A stretch of 64,000 nt of DNA from Flavobacterium foetidum (GCF_004634245.1 NZ_SJTF01000006.1:1-64000); one strand, 5' to 3'. Shown: positions 17,075 through 26,086, counted from the first letter of the stretch. Program-made: numbers and translations. The notes: generated by a model not told the origin, from the letters alone.

Positions 17075-18802
17075 ATGTTTTATAAAATGAGAATTAAAAC
17101 CAAATTGAATCTGGGTGTTGGATTGTTATTTTTAATGATTATCATTCTCTCGTTAGTGAGTGCTTATTCTGTTTTTCTGATTAAGCAGGACACCGAGAAT
17201 ATTCTGAAATCCAATTACAATACGCTGGAATATTCGCGAAATATGATTTTTGCTTTGGATGGAATGAAATCGGGTTCGAAGGAAACGATTCAGAATTTTG
17301 AGGAAAATCTCGAAAAGCAAACTCGCAATATTACAGAACCAGGCGAAAAACAAGCTACTGAAAAACTGAAAGAAAGTTTCGCTCTTTTAGCCAAAAATAA
17401 TAATGATGAAAGTGTAAAAGCACAAATCCGTCAGGACATTTTTGCGATTATGAAACTGAATCTCGATGCCATAAAACAGAAAAGCGACATTGCCAAACAT
17501 TCAGCTGAAACGGCTAATCTGTCAATTGCCATTGTTGGGACTTTGTGTTTTCTGATTGCTTTTAATTTATTGGTTAATCTTCCGAACAATATTGCGAATC
17601 CAATTAGAGAACTAACCCTGAGCATTAAGGAAATTGCGAATAAAAATTATTCCGAACGTGTTCATTTTACGAGTCATAGCGAATTTGGAGATTTGGCAAA
17701 ATCTTTCAATACAATGGCGCAAAAACTCGAAGAATATCATGACAGCAATGTTTATAAACTTCTCTTTGAGAAAAAAAGACTGGAAACACTCATCAATAAT
17801 ATGAACGACCCGATTATTGGTTTGGATAATGAAGGAATTGTTCTGTTTGTCAATGATGAAGCGCTGAAAATTATCGGTCTGAAATCGGAAGATATTATTG
17901 GAAAAACCGCATCTGAATTAGCAGTTTCAAATGATTTAATTCGTTCTTTGATTTTAAAAGAAAGTGAAACTCCCAAAAAACAGCCACTCAAAATTTTCGC
18001 TCACGGAAAAGAAAGTTATTTCGAAAAAGAAATTCACAGCATAACCATAACGCCAACCGGCGAAGAAAAAGAAATCAATATTGGCGATGTGATTATTCTG
18101 CGAAATATTACGCTTTTTAAAGAGCTTGATTTTGCTAAAACGAATTTTATTGCCACCGTTTCACACGAATTAAAAACGCCTATTGCTTCTATAAAATTAA
18201 GTCTCCAATTACTTGAAAATGAAAAAACGGGCGATATGAATGACGACCAGAAACAATTGGTTGAAAGCATAAAAGATGATAGTCAGCGGTTACTGAAAAT
18301 TACCGGAGAATTACTCAATTTATCGCAATTGGAAACCGGAAACATTCAGCTGAATATCGGAAAAAGCAATCCGCACGAAATTGTACAATATGCTGTAGAA
18401 GCCGTAAAAGTTCAAGCTGACCAAAAACAGATTCAGTTGGTTATTGATGCCGATGAAAATCTCAAAAGTGTAAAAGCCGATGCCGAAAAAACAGGTTGGG
18501 TTTTGATTAATTATTTATCGAATGCCATCAGATATTCGTCTGAAAAAAGTACGATTCTCATTAAATTAAAAGAGGAAAACAATCAGATGGTTTTTCAGGT
18601 TATCGATACTGGAAAAGGAATTGATACCAGATACAAAGACCGGGTTTTTGATAAATATTTCCAAGTTCCAGGAAGTCAGAAATCTGGCACGGGACTGGGT
18701 TTAGCCATTAGTAAAGAGTTTATTGAAGCGCAGAACGGAACTGTTGGTGTAGAGAGTAATTTAGGATTGGGAAGTACATTTTGGTTTTCGTTGAAAGCTT
18801 AG
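17075..18802 (+). CDS. HAMP-PAS sensor histidine kinase of the kdp locus
   Basis: A 575-residue inner-membrane kinase. Helix 1 (about 12-33) and helix 2 (about 148-168) bracket a short periplasmic region. HAMP follows (about 170-225), then PAS (about 235-340), then HisKA with TVSHELKTPIASIK (phospho-acceptor His364), then HATPase_c with LINYLSNAIRYS, DTGKGID and GTGLGLAISK. All catalytic boxes are present. It follows the kinase-less KdpD and is its likely partner. No response regulator gene follows; the NtrC-type regulator at 6910-8265 is the nearest candidate. An in-frame ATG at 17087 is an alternative start. Confidence 0.93.
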   Translation: MFYKMRIKTKLNLGVGLLFLMIIILSLVSAYSVFLIKQDTENILKSNYNTLEYSRNMIFALDGMKSGSKETIQNFEENLEKQTRNITEPGEKQATEKLKESFALLAKNNNDESVKAQIRQDIFAIMKLNLDAIKQKSDIAKHSAETANLSIAIVGTLCFLIAFNLLVNLPNNIANPIRELTLSIKEIANKNYSERVHFTSHSEFGDLAKSFNTMAQKLEEYHDSNVYKLLFEKKRLETLINNMNDPIIGLDNEGIVLFVNDEALKIIGLKSEDIIGKTASELAVSNDLIRSLILKESETPKKQPLKIFAHGKESYFEKEIHSITITPTGEEKEINIGDVIILRNITLFKELDFAKTNFIATVSHELKTPIASIKLSLQLLENEKTGDMNDDQKQLVESIKDDSQRLLKITGELLNLSQLETGNIQLNIGKSNPHEIVQYAVEAVKVQADQKQIQLVIDADENLKSVKADAEKTGWVLINYLSNAIRYSSEKSTILIKLKEENNQMVFQVIDTGKGIDTRYKDRVFDKYFQVPGSQKSGTGLGLAISKEFIEAQNGTVGVESNLGLGSTFWFSLKA

Positions 18803-18812
18803 ATTTTTTGCT

Positions 18813-18880
18813 TTGCCACGAAGGCACTAAGACGCTAAGTTTTATTTTTTTAGCCACAGATTAAAAGGATTAAACAGATT
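18813..18880. repeat. CTAAG-family and CACAGATTAAAAGG-family repeat copies
   Basis: GCCACGAAGGCACTAAGACG (about 18815-18834) is the reverse complement, with small differences, of a stretch at 15711-15742. CCACAGATTAAAAGGATTAA (about 18854-18873) is the reverse complement of 15675-15700 and of 19266-19287. These are dispersed spacer repeats, not coding. Confidence 0.6.
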
Positions 18881-18904
18881 TTGAATGACTTTGTGTTTTT
18901 TTCG

Positions 18905-19232
18905 CCACAACCCGAGCTAAAGCGAACAGGTGAAGCAATTACACAAATTATATTTTAATAAAATTTATCAAAAGAGCCGTAGGCTCGGTACATTTGTAGG
19001 GCCGGATTTCAATCCGATTGACAAAGAAATTCCGCAATACAAAAGAGCCGTAGGTTCGGCACATTTAGCGCGAATATGAATCGTCCCTATGGGACTTTTA
19101 GCTATCTACATCTAATTTTTCAATGGATTGAAATCCGTTGCTACAAATATCCATTCCTACGAATTTTTATTAAATATAATTTGTGGAAATTTGTGTAATT
19201 GCTTCGTCTATTCCCTATCGCTCGGGTTGTGG
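18905..19232. repeat. 328-bp composite inverted-repeat element with nested repeats
   Basis: The outer arms begin CCACAACCCGAGC and run about 60-70 bp (18905-18968 against 19160-19232) with some mismatches and an indel. Inside are two direct copies of a 22-mer (18974-18995 and 19045-19066, GAGCCGTAGGCTCGGTACAT type, two differences). There is also an inverted pair GGATTTCAATCC / GGATTGAAATCC near 19003-19014 and 19124-19135. No reading frame of note. It lies between the kdp kinase and the convergent S24 repressor gene. Confidence 0.7.
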
Positions 19233-19293
19233 TAAATAAATCAAAACAAAGCCATTCAAAATCTTTTTAATCCGTGAAATCTGTGGCTATAAA

Positions 19294-20067
19294 CTACGTA
19301 TTCGAAGTATTATTCTTAATCTCTCGAACTTCACGCTTTAATTCTAAAAGTAAATCTTTCATTGCTCCGGTTTCTGTAGTTTCTTGCTTTTTATCAGATC
19401 GGCCGATGTTACATTCGTATTCCCAAATCTCTAAAATTTCAGAAGCCTTCACTTCATAATTAGGATAAAAACTGTTATCAGATTCCAAAACCAAAGCGTT
19501 CTTTTTGTTTTTGTTGAGTCGCTTATATACTATTCCTTCATTCTTAGTAATCAAAATATAAGTTTTTCCGTCCATCACCTCTCCCAGCTTTTCCACATAA
19601 CGGCCAATAATAATAGAACCGTCTTCATGTGGAGGCATTGAATCGCCTTCAACGGGAAATCCGCGATGTTTTCCAGGTCCTAAAAACGGAAGCGTAATCT
19701 GTTGCAAACTTTCAATATATTCTGGATCCGCATATCCGTTTAAATACCCTGCTTTTGCTTTTTGAGAAACAATTTCAATAAAATTTTCTCCAAAACTATC
19801 TACTTGAATGGGTAAAATAAGTCGGTTGCCTTCTAATTTTATCAAATTTTGCACATCAATTTTGCGTATATCGACAGATAATATCAAGTCAATACTCATA
19901 TGAAAATATAATGCAATCTTCTTTAAAATGTCATACGGTGCTTCCGAAGTTCCGTCTTCGTATTTCACGTATCTTCCTCTGGTAATGCTAAGGTTTTCAG
20001 CTAATTTCTCCTGTGATATTTTATGCTTCACCCTTAATGCTCTGATGTTGTCTGAAAATAAGGACAT
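19294..20067 (-). CDS. XRE-family repressor with S24 self-cleavage domain (LexA-like)
   Basis: A 257-residue cytoplasmic regulator. An N-terminal XRE helix-turn-helix (about 5-62, KISQEKLAENLSITRGRYVK) is followed by a LexA/UmuD-like S24 peptidase domain. Its catalytic Ser143 is in VEGDSMPP and Lys182 in IVYKRL. The scissile Ala106-Gly107 lies in QKAKAGYLN. A charged, probably coiled tail (about 215-257) follows. Family knowledge says RecA filaments trigger self-cleavage and derepression. It is divergent from dinB-dnaE2 and very likely controls both directions. The ATG at 20067 begins the HTH directly; the frame stays open upstream, but that extension would overlap the dinB start. Confidence 0.93.
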   Translation of the reverse strand: MSLFSDNIRALRVKHKISQEKLAENLSITRGRYVKYEDGTSEAPYDILKKIALYFHMSIDLILSVDIRKIDVQNLIKLEGNRLILPIQVDSFGENFIEIVSQKAKAGYLNGYADPEYIESLQQITLPFLGPGKHRGFPVEGDSMPPHEDGSIIIGRYVEKLGEVMDGKTYILITKNEGIVYKRLNKNKKNALVLESDNSFYPNYEVKASEILEIWEYECNIGRSDKKQETTETGAMKDLLLELKREVREIKNNTSNT

Positions 20068-20093
20068 AATTAATTTGTTATAATTTGGAACAG

Positions 20094-20101
20094 CAAATAT
20101 A
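20094..20101 (-). promoter_or_regulatory. -7 box TATATTTG for the S24 repressor gene
   Basis: CAAATATA on the plus strand is TATATTTG on the minus strand, 27 bp before the ATG at 20067. The upstream promoter part would overlap the palindrome at 20119-20139. Confidence 0.5.
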
Positions 20102-20118
20102 TAAAAAATGTTATTATC

Positions 20119-20139
20119 TGTACTAATTTTGTCCGTACA
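20119..20139. promoter_or_regulatory. Putative repressor operator TGTAC-N11-GTACA
   Basis: A 21-bp dyad in the 90-bp gap between the repressor and dinB start codons. It covers the dinB -7 box (20124-20131) and sits upstream of the repressor's own -7 box. Operators of LexA/XRE-S24 proteins are dyads placed like this. The assignment is inferred from position and symmetry. Confidence 0.5.
20124..20131 (+). promoter_or_regulatory. -7 box TAATTTTG for dinB-dnaE2
   Basis: An exact TAnnTTTG match 26 bp before the dinB ATG, lying between the two half-sites of the palindrome. Binding there would block transcription. Confidence 0.55.
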
Positions 20140-20157
20140 AAAAACAAAAAAAGGCAA

Positions 20158-21339
20158 ATGGCAAGGGCAATTGTACATATGGATTTGGATACTTTTTTTG
20201 TATCCTGCGAGCGACTCACCAATTCTGAACTCAATGATATTCCGCTTATTATAGGCGGAGGAGAACGAGGCGTGGTGGCATCTTGTTCGTATGAAGCCCG
20301 TAAATATGGAGTCCGTTCTGCCATGCCAATCGCAATGGCGATGAAACTTTGCCCGCAAGCGAAAATCATGAAAGGCGACATGGAATTGTATTCACGATTA
20401 TCGCATGACGTGACCGAAATTCTTCAGGAAAAAGCACCGGTTTTAGAAAAAGCCAGTGTCGACGAATTTTATCTTGATATTACCGGAATGGATAAATTTC
20501 ACGGAAGTTATAAATGGACAAACGAACTGGCGCAAAAAGTAATTAAGGAAACCGGACTACCAATCAGTTTTTCGTTATCCATCAATAAAACGGTTTCTAA
20601 AATCGCTACAGGAGAAGGCAAGCCTGTAGGAAATCTTGAAATTCCAGAACAAGGCGTACAAGCCTTTTTAAATCCGCTTTCGATTCAGAAAATTCCAATG
20701 GTCGGAACGGTGACTTTTCAGCTTTTGTCTCGAATCGGCGTTCGTAAAATTCAGACTTTGGCCGAAATGCCTGCCGAGGTTTTGCAACAGATGATCGGCA
20801 AAAACGGCCTAGAACTCTGGAAAAAAGCCAACGGAATCGATCATACGCCCGTAGAACCTTATAGCGAAAGAAAATCAATTTCGACCGAACATACTTTTTC
20901 CCAAGATACTATTGATATTGCGAAACTCAAAAGAGTTCTTTTGGGAATGGTCGAAAAACTGGCTTTTCAATTACGTTCAGAACAATGGCTGACTTCTACC
21001 GTTACGGTTAAAATTCGTTACGCCAATTTTGATACCGAAACCAAACAATGTCGTGTAGCCTACACCTCTGCCGATCATGTTTTGACCAAAAACGTAATAG
21101 AACTTTTTGAAAAATTGTATCAGCGTCGCATGCGCCTACGTTTGATTGGTGTTCGCTTCAGCGGATTGGTACGCGGAACCTATCAAATTGACCTTTTTGA
21201 AGATACTCAGGAAATGCTGGCGCTTTATGCCGCTATGGATAAAATGAAAAGCCGTTATGGTTTTGATGCCGTAATGCGTTGTGCTGGAGCTAAATTCAAA
21301 CCCAATACTAAAGATGAGATTTTAAAACGAAATAAATAA
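20158..21339 (+). CDS. dinB: DNA polymerase IV (Y-family translesion polymerase)
   Basis: A 393-residue Y-family polymerase that copies past damaged bases with low fidelity. Catalytic acids are in HMDLDTFF (Asp8) and KASVDEFYLD (about 100-109). The steric and fingers region has SCSYEARKYGVRSAMP. The little-finger domain follows. A beta-clamp binding motif, QIDLF, sits near residue 343. Length is standard. The dnaE2-type gene starts 4 bp after the stop, so the two are translationally linked. It is divergent from the S24 repressor and shares its control region, so damage induction is likely. Confidence 0.95.
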   Translation: MARAIVHMDLDTFFVSCERLTNSELNDIPLIIGGGERGVVASCSYEARKYGVRSAMPIAMAMKLCPQAKIMKGDMELYSRLSHDVTEILQEKAPVLEKASVDEFYLDITGMDKFHGSYKWTNELAQKVIKETGLPISFSLSINKTVSKIATGEGKPVGNLEIPEQGVQAFLNPLSIQKIPMVGTVTFQLLSRIGVRKIQTLAEMPAEVLQQMIGKNGLELWKKANGIDHTPVEPYSERKSISTEHTFSQDTIDIAKLKRVLLGMVEKLAFQLRSEQWLTSTVTVKIRYANFDTETKQCRVAYTSADHVLTKNVIELFEKLYQRRMRLRLIGVRFSGLVRGTYQIDLFEDTQEMLALYAAMDKMKSRYGFDAVMRCAGAKFKPNTKDEILKRNK

Positions 21340-21342
21340 ATC

Positions 21343-24300
21343 ATGTATCTCAATTGTCATTCTTATCATTCGTTACGTTACGGCACAATTCCGCTTAAGG
21401 GATTGATAGGTCAAGCTGTTTTGCATAATATTAAAGCAATGGCATTAACAGATATTAATACCGTTACTGGAATTTATGATTTTATAAAAGCGTGTCAGGA
21501 AAAAGAAATAAAACCTTTGGTGGGAATGGAATTTCGCTGCAAGCACAAATTCCGATATATTGGCCTGGCAAAGAATGCAGAAGGTTTGGCAGAAATGAAT
21601 CGTTTTTTAACGAAATATAATTTCAGCGGAGAAGCTTTGCCTTTGCAAGCACCCGAATTTAAATCGGCTTTTGTGATTTATACTTTAAAAAATGCTCCAG
21701 AAACGCTTTATGAAAATGAATTTATCGGAGTTCGTCCAGAAGAAGTTTCGAGTCTTCTGACATCCAAACATAAAAATAAAATGGCTAAAATGGTGGTTTT
21801 ACAGCCGGTGACTTTTAGCTGTAAAAAAGAATACAATCTGCATAAAGTGCTTCGTGCAATTGACACCAATGTCATTTTATCAAAACTTACCGAAGCAGAT
21901 TATTGCAAAACTTCTGATTTCATAAAACCATTAGAAGCACTTTTGCCTTTTTATGAAAAATATCCTGAAATTTTGTTGAATACAGAACGAATCATTGACG
22001 AATGCAATTTTCAATATGATTTTTCATCTAAAAAAAATAAAAAATTCTTTACTGGAAGTCGTGAAGAAGATATAAAGATGCTTACTGTCTTAGCGATGGA
22101 AGGTTTTGAACGTCGTTATGAAAAAGATAATATAATAGCGAAAAAACGTGTTGAAAAGGAACTAAAAGTTGTTCATGAATTAAAATTTAGTGCCTATTTT
22201 TTAATTACTTGGGATATTGTTCAATACAGCAACAGTCAAGGATTTATGCACATCGGACGCGGAAGCGGTGCCAATAGTATTATCGCTTATTGTCTCGGAA
22301 TTACGGATATCTGTCCAATCGAACTTGATTTGTATTTTGAACGTTTTTTAAATCTTAACCGCAAAAGCCCTCCTGATTTTGATATCGATTGGAGCTGGCA
22401 GGAACGGAATGTAATTTTAGAATATATTTTCGAAAAATATGGAAGCGACCATGTTGCTTTCTGTGGTACGAATGTCGAATTCAAATACCGTTCTATTTTC
22501 AGGGAAGTCGGAAAAGTTTTTGGTCTACCTAAAGAAGAATTGGATGTTTTAGCAAAGAATCCAGAAGAACTTCATCCGACAAACAAAATTGTGAGATTGG
22601 TTCAGGAATACGGACAAATGATGGAAAAATATCCCAATCAGCGTAGTATGCATGCCTGTGGAATTTTGATTTCTGAAGAACCTATTACCAATTACACACC
22701 GCTCGAAATGCCTCCAAAAGGTTTTCCTATCGTGCTTTTTGATATGCACATTGCCGAAGAAATTGGTTTTGACAAATTTGATATCCTAAGCCAGCGCGGT
22801 ATCGGTCATATTGACGACAGCGTAAAACTGATTGCCAAAAATCGAGGCATAAAAGTCAACATTCGCGATACTTCTATTTCTAAAGACGAAGCAGTTTGCA
22901 ATTCTTATTTAGCAAAAGGAGACACGATTGGCTGTTTTTATATCGAAAGTCCAGCCATGCGCGGCTTATTACGCCGACTGAAATGTGACAATTACAAAAT
23001 TCTTGTCGCCGCTTCGTCTATTATTCGTCCAGGCGTTGCCCAATCGGGAATGATGAAAGAGTATATTTTTCGTCATAACAATCCAAACCAGTTCGAATAT
23101 TTTCATGAGGTTTTCAAGGAACATCTTGGAGAAACTTACGGCATCATGGTATATCAGGAAGATGTGATTAAAATCGCCCAACATTACGGCGGACTTCCCG
23201 CGCCAGACGGAGATATTCTGCGTCGTGCCATGTCGGGAAAAGGACGTTCGCTCGAAGCTTTGCAGAAAGTAAAAGACAACTTTTTTGCAAGCTGCGCTCA
23301 AAAAGGACATCCGTTGGCATTGAGTCAGGAAATTTACCGCCAGATTGAGTCGTTTGCGGGCTATTCTTTCTGTAAAGCGCATTCGGCTTCGTATGCGGTT
23401 GAAAGTTATCAGAGCTTGTATCTGAAAGTCAATTATCCTGTCGAATTCATGACGGCCGTAATCAACAATCAAGGTGGTTTTTACAGAACTGAGGTTTATG
23501 TGCACGAAGCCAGAATGTCGGGCGGAACCGTTCATAATCCGTGTGTGAATAAAAGCGAATATCAAACAACTTTATACGGAACTGATATTTACTTAGGCTT
23601 TATGCATTTGCAGAGTCTGGAATCTAAAATTGCTAATTTAATTGTATCTGAAAGAGAGCAAAATGGCGAATATCTTTCTTTAGAAGATTTCATCAATCGG
23701 ATTCCAATCGGAATTGAAGGCATCAAAATTCTGATTTTCATTGGAGCTTTTCGTTTTACAGGAAAAACAAAAAATCAGCTCTTGGTTGTCGCTAGCTTGC
23801 TTTTAAACAATTATAAACCAGAAAATAGGAATTTGAAATTATTACAAGAACCTGCAAAAGAATTTAAACTGCCCGTTTTGGAGCGTTCTGTTTTTGAAGA
23901 TGCTTTTGATGAAATCGAATTACTGAGCTTTCCTGTTTCCTGTACCGTTTTCGATATTTTACAGACTAAATATCGTGGTAATGTAATGGCAAAAGATTTA
24001 GTAAAACATCATAAAAAACAAGTAAAAATGCTGGCGTATCTGATTTCCAGAAAACACGTTCCGACCAAAAAAGGCGCAATGTATTTTGGAACTTGGATAG
24101 ATCATGAAGGGGCTTATTTTGATACAGCGCACTTTCCTGATAGCCTAGCACAAAATCCTTTTCAGGGCGGAGGCTGTTATTTATTGCTAGGAAATGTCGA
24201 AGTCGATTATCATTTCCCGACCATTACGATTCTCAGAATGGCAAAAATGCCTTTTATTCCGGATCCAAGATATATGGATGCCAAAGACCAGTACAAAACA

Positions 24301-24399
24301 CAAAGCCAGATTAAAGAAGATGTGAGTATGACCAACAGAAAACCATATCCGCAGGAACATGAGATTAATATGCCGAGACATCGCATGAAGTTTAATTGA
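21343..24399 (+). CDS. dnaE2: Error-prone DNA polymerase III alpha subunit (DnaE2/ImuC-like)
   Basis: A 1018-residue C-family polymerase. An N-terminal PHP domain starts at once (HSYHSLRYG). The polymerase palm follows with GRGSGANSI and PPDFDIDW (about 343-350), then FDKFDILSQRGIGHID (about 475-490). The tudor/OB-like end is short. The length is below replicative DnaE (about 1160 in E. coli, about 1500 in flavobacteria) and fits the error-prone DnaE2/ImuC class. Pairing with dinB, in place of imuA-imuB, under an S24 repressor gives a damage-inducible mutagenesis cassette. Activity is inferred from the family. Confidence 0.9.
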   Translation: MYLNCHSYHSLRYGTIPLKGLIGQAVLHNIKAMALTDINTVTGIYDFIKACQEKEIKPLVGMEFRCKHKFRYIGLAKNAEGLAEMNRFLTKYNFSGEALPLQAPEFKSAFVIYTLKNAPETLYENEFIGVRPEEVSSLLTSKHKNKMAKMVVLQPVTFSCKKEYNLHKVLRAIDTNVILSKLTEADYCKTSDFIKPLEALLPFYEKYPEILLNTERIIDECNFQYDFSSKKNKKFFTGSREEDIKMLTVLAMEGFERRYEKDNIIAKKRVEKELKVVHELKFSAYFLITWDIVQYSNSQGFMHIGRGSGANSIIAYCLGITDICPIELDLYFERFLNLNRKSPPDFDIDWSWQERNVILEYIFEKYGSDHVAFCGTNVEFKYRSIFREVGKVFGLPKEELDVLAKNPEELHPTNKIVRLVQEYGQMMEKYPNQRSMHACGILISEEPITNYTPLEMPPKGFPIVLFDMHIAEEIGFDKFDILSQRGIGHIDDSVKLIAKNRGIKVNIRDTSISKDEAVCNSYLAKGDTIGCFYIESPAMRGLLRRLKCDNYKILVAASSIIRPGVAQSGMMKEYIFRHNNPNQFEYFHEVFKEHLGETYGIMVYQEDVIKIAQHYGGLPAPDGDILRRAMSGKGRSLEALQKVKDNFFASCAQKGHPLALSQEIYRQIESFAGYSFCKAHSASYAVESYQSLYLKVNYPVEFMTAVINNQGGFYRTEVYVHEARMSGGTVHNPCVNKSEYQTTLYGTDIYLGFMHLQSLESKIANLIVSEREQNGEYLSLEDFINRIPIGIEGIKILIFIGAFRFTGKTKNQLLVVASLLLNNYKPENRNLKLLQEPAKEFKLPVLERSVFEDAFDEIELLSFPVSCTVFDILQTKYRGNVMAKDLVKHHKKQVKMLAYLISRKHVPTKKGAMYFGTWIDHEGAYFDTAHFPDSLAQNPFQGGGCYLLLGNVEVDYHFPTITILRMAKMPFIPDPRYMDAKDQYKTQSQIKEDVSMTNRKPYPQEHEINMPRHRMKFN

Positions 24400-24540
24400 C
24401 AGGAATTATTTTGCAAGACAGAATAGAAACACATCAAAAACACTATATAACAATACCTTACAACCAACAATTGTGATTTTGTTTGGAGATAAAATTTTTA
24501 AAAAGCTGTAAATTTAATATTAGAACTAATTAAATCTACT

Positions 24541-25317
24541 ATGAAAATAGCTACCTATAACGTAAACGGAGTCAACGGACGATTGAATGTTTTATTACAA
24601 TGGCTTGAAGAAGCCGCACCAGACGTTGTCTGCCTTCAGGAATTAAAAGCCCCTCAGGAAAAATTTCCTGTCAAAGCAATTAACGATGCTGGATACAATG
24701 TTATCTGGCACGGCCAAAAACAATGGAATGGCGTTGCAATACTGGCTAAAAACATGCAGATTGAAGAAATAACTCGCTCGCTTCCAGGAGACGAAGATGA
24801 TGTGCAGAGCCGCTATGTAGAAGCTTTGATTAACGGAATTGTAATTGCCTGTCTTTATCTCCCAAATGGGAATCCTGCTCCGGGGCCAAAATTTGAGTAT
24901 AAACTAAAATGGTTTGAGCGGTTGGCAGATCGTGCAGAAACATTATTAGACTTAAAAGTTCCTGTAATACTCATTGGCGATTTTAATGTTATGCCAACTG
25001 AATTAGATGTTTACAAACCTGAAAAATGGGTAAACGACGCGCTTTTTAGACCCGAAGTTCGAGAAGCCTTCAAGAATCTTGTCGCTCAAGGATGGACAGA
25101 TGCGATTCGTAAATTACATCCCGGCGAAAAAATCTACACTTTTTGGGATTATTTCCGAAATGCTTATCAGCGAAATGCAGGACTGCGAATTGACCATTTT
25201 TTACTGAGTCCGCAAATTGCTAAAGTTTTACGCTCTGGCGGTGTTGACCGTCATGTACGAGGCTGGGAAAAAACAAGCGACCACGCTCCTGTATGGATTG
25301 AAATTGACACAATATAA
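24541..25317 (+). CDS. xth: Exodeoxyribonuclease III / AP endonuclease
   Basis: A 258-residue Mg2+-dependent EEP-fold nuclease that cuts at abasic sites in base excision repair. Motifs are TYNVNGVNGR (Asn7), CLQELKAP (Glu34), LYLPNGNP, GDFNVMPTELDVY and the terminal SDHAPVW (Asp-His pair). Length matches ExoIII (E. coli 268). It is 141 bp after dnaE2 and 9 bp before alkB, so it forms an operon with alkB and extends the damage-repair block. Confidence 0.93.
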   Translation: MKIATYNVNGVNGRLNVLLQWLEEAAPDVVCLQELKAPQEKFPVKAINDAGYNVIWHGQKQWNGVAILAKNMQIEEITRSLPGDEDDVQSRYVEALINGIVIACLYLPNGNPAPGPKFEYKLKWFERLADRAETLLDLKVPVILIGDFNVMPTELDVYKPEKWVNDALFRPEVREAFKNLVAQGWTDAIRKLHPGEKIYTFWDYFRNAYQRNAGLRIDHFLLSPQIAKVLRSGGVDRHVRGWEKTSDHAPVWIEIDTI

Positions 25318-25326
25318 CTGGAAAAA

Positions 25327-25953
25327 ATGACACTATTTAACGACACCGAATTATTTACTGCAGGTTTGGGAGGAAAAAAAGTATTTGACATTCCTGATTC
25401 TGAATTGGTTTTGATCGACAATTTCTTCACTAAAGAAGAATCTGATTGTTTTTATGAAAGGCTACTCCGTAAAACCAAATGGAGAGAGCATCAAATGGAA
25501 ATTTACGATAAAACCTATACCGTTCCGAGAATGATTGCTTGGTATGAAGATAAAGATAATGCAGGAGCAGATCCGAAAGGACCAGACTGGACATATGAAT
25601 TACTAAAAATCAGAGGGCGTGTTGAAAAAGAAACGCAGCTAGACTTTAATACCGTACTGCTTAATTTGTACCGAGACGGAAATGATGGCGTAGGCTGGCA
25701 TAGCGACAAAGAGCATAACACGGGGCCGAATCCGATTATTGCTTCGGTTACTTTTGGAGAAACCAGAATGTTCAGGCTTCGTCATAAATACAGCAAGGAA
25801 ATTCCGCAAGTCGAGATTCCGCTGCACCATGGATCGTTTCTGTTGATGGCTGGAACAACCAATAGTTTTTGGCAACATCAGGTTCCGAAAACGGCGCGAG
25901 ATGTTTTGCCGAGAATCAATCTTACCTTTAGAAGAACCAATCGAAATCTTTGA
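25327..25953 (+). CDS. alkB: AlkB-like alpha-ketoglutarate-dependent DNA repair dioxygenase
   Basis: A 208-residue Fe(II)/2-oxoglutarate dioxygenase that removes alkyl groups from DNA bases by oxidation. The iron ligands are seen as GWHSDKE (HxD) and WQHQVPK (distal His). The 2-oxoglutarate arginines are in PRINLTFRRT. GETRMFRLRHK is typical of the ALKBH2/3-like group common in bacteria. It follows xth by 9 bp. Family is secure; the preferred lesion is not readable. Confidence 0.92.
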   Translation: MTLFNDTELFTAGLGGKKVFDIPDSELVLIDNFFTKEESDCFYERLLRKTKWREHQMEIYDKTYTVPRMIAWYEDKDNAGADPKGPDWTYELLKIRGRVEKETQLDFNTVLLNLYRDGNDGVGWHSDKEHNTGPNPIIASVTFGETRMFRLRHKYSKEIPQVEIPLHHGSFLLMAGTTNSFWQHQVPKTARDVLPRINLTFRRTNRNL

Positions 25954-26078
25954 TTTTTATCGAATTAAAGAGCTAAAAAATGCTTTTTTTCTTTAAAAAA
26001 AACATAAGATATTCCTTCTTTAAAAAGTTAAAACCTGCACGGTATGAACCTTTTACTAGGTAAAACCGTTTTTTTTAC

Positions 26079-26086
26079 TAATTTTG
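26079..26086 (+). promoter_or_regulatory. -7 box TAATTTTG before the DUF1810 gene
   Basis: An exact TAnnTTTG match 27 bp before the ATG at 26113. It lies inside an upstream in-frame extension (ATG at 26044), which supports the shorter protein. Confidence 0.55.

Noticed and set aside
18974-19066. Two spaced copies of a 22-mer considered as a CRISPR remnant
   Set aside because: Only two copies, no cas genes, and the copies lie inside a larger inverted-repeat element.
20068-20358. Upstream extension of the S24 repressor frame
   Set aside because: It would cross the divergent promoters and overlap the start of dinB on the other strand.
22969-23565. 198-codon open frame antisense to dnaE2
   Set aside because: Its composition mirrors the sense gene; it has no promoter and no recognisable domain.
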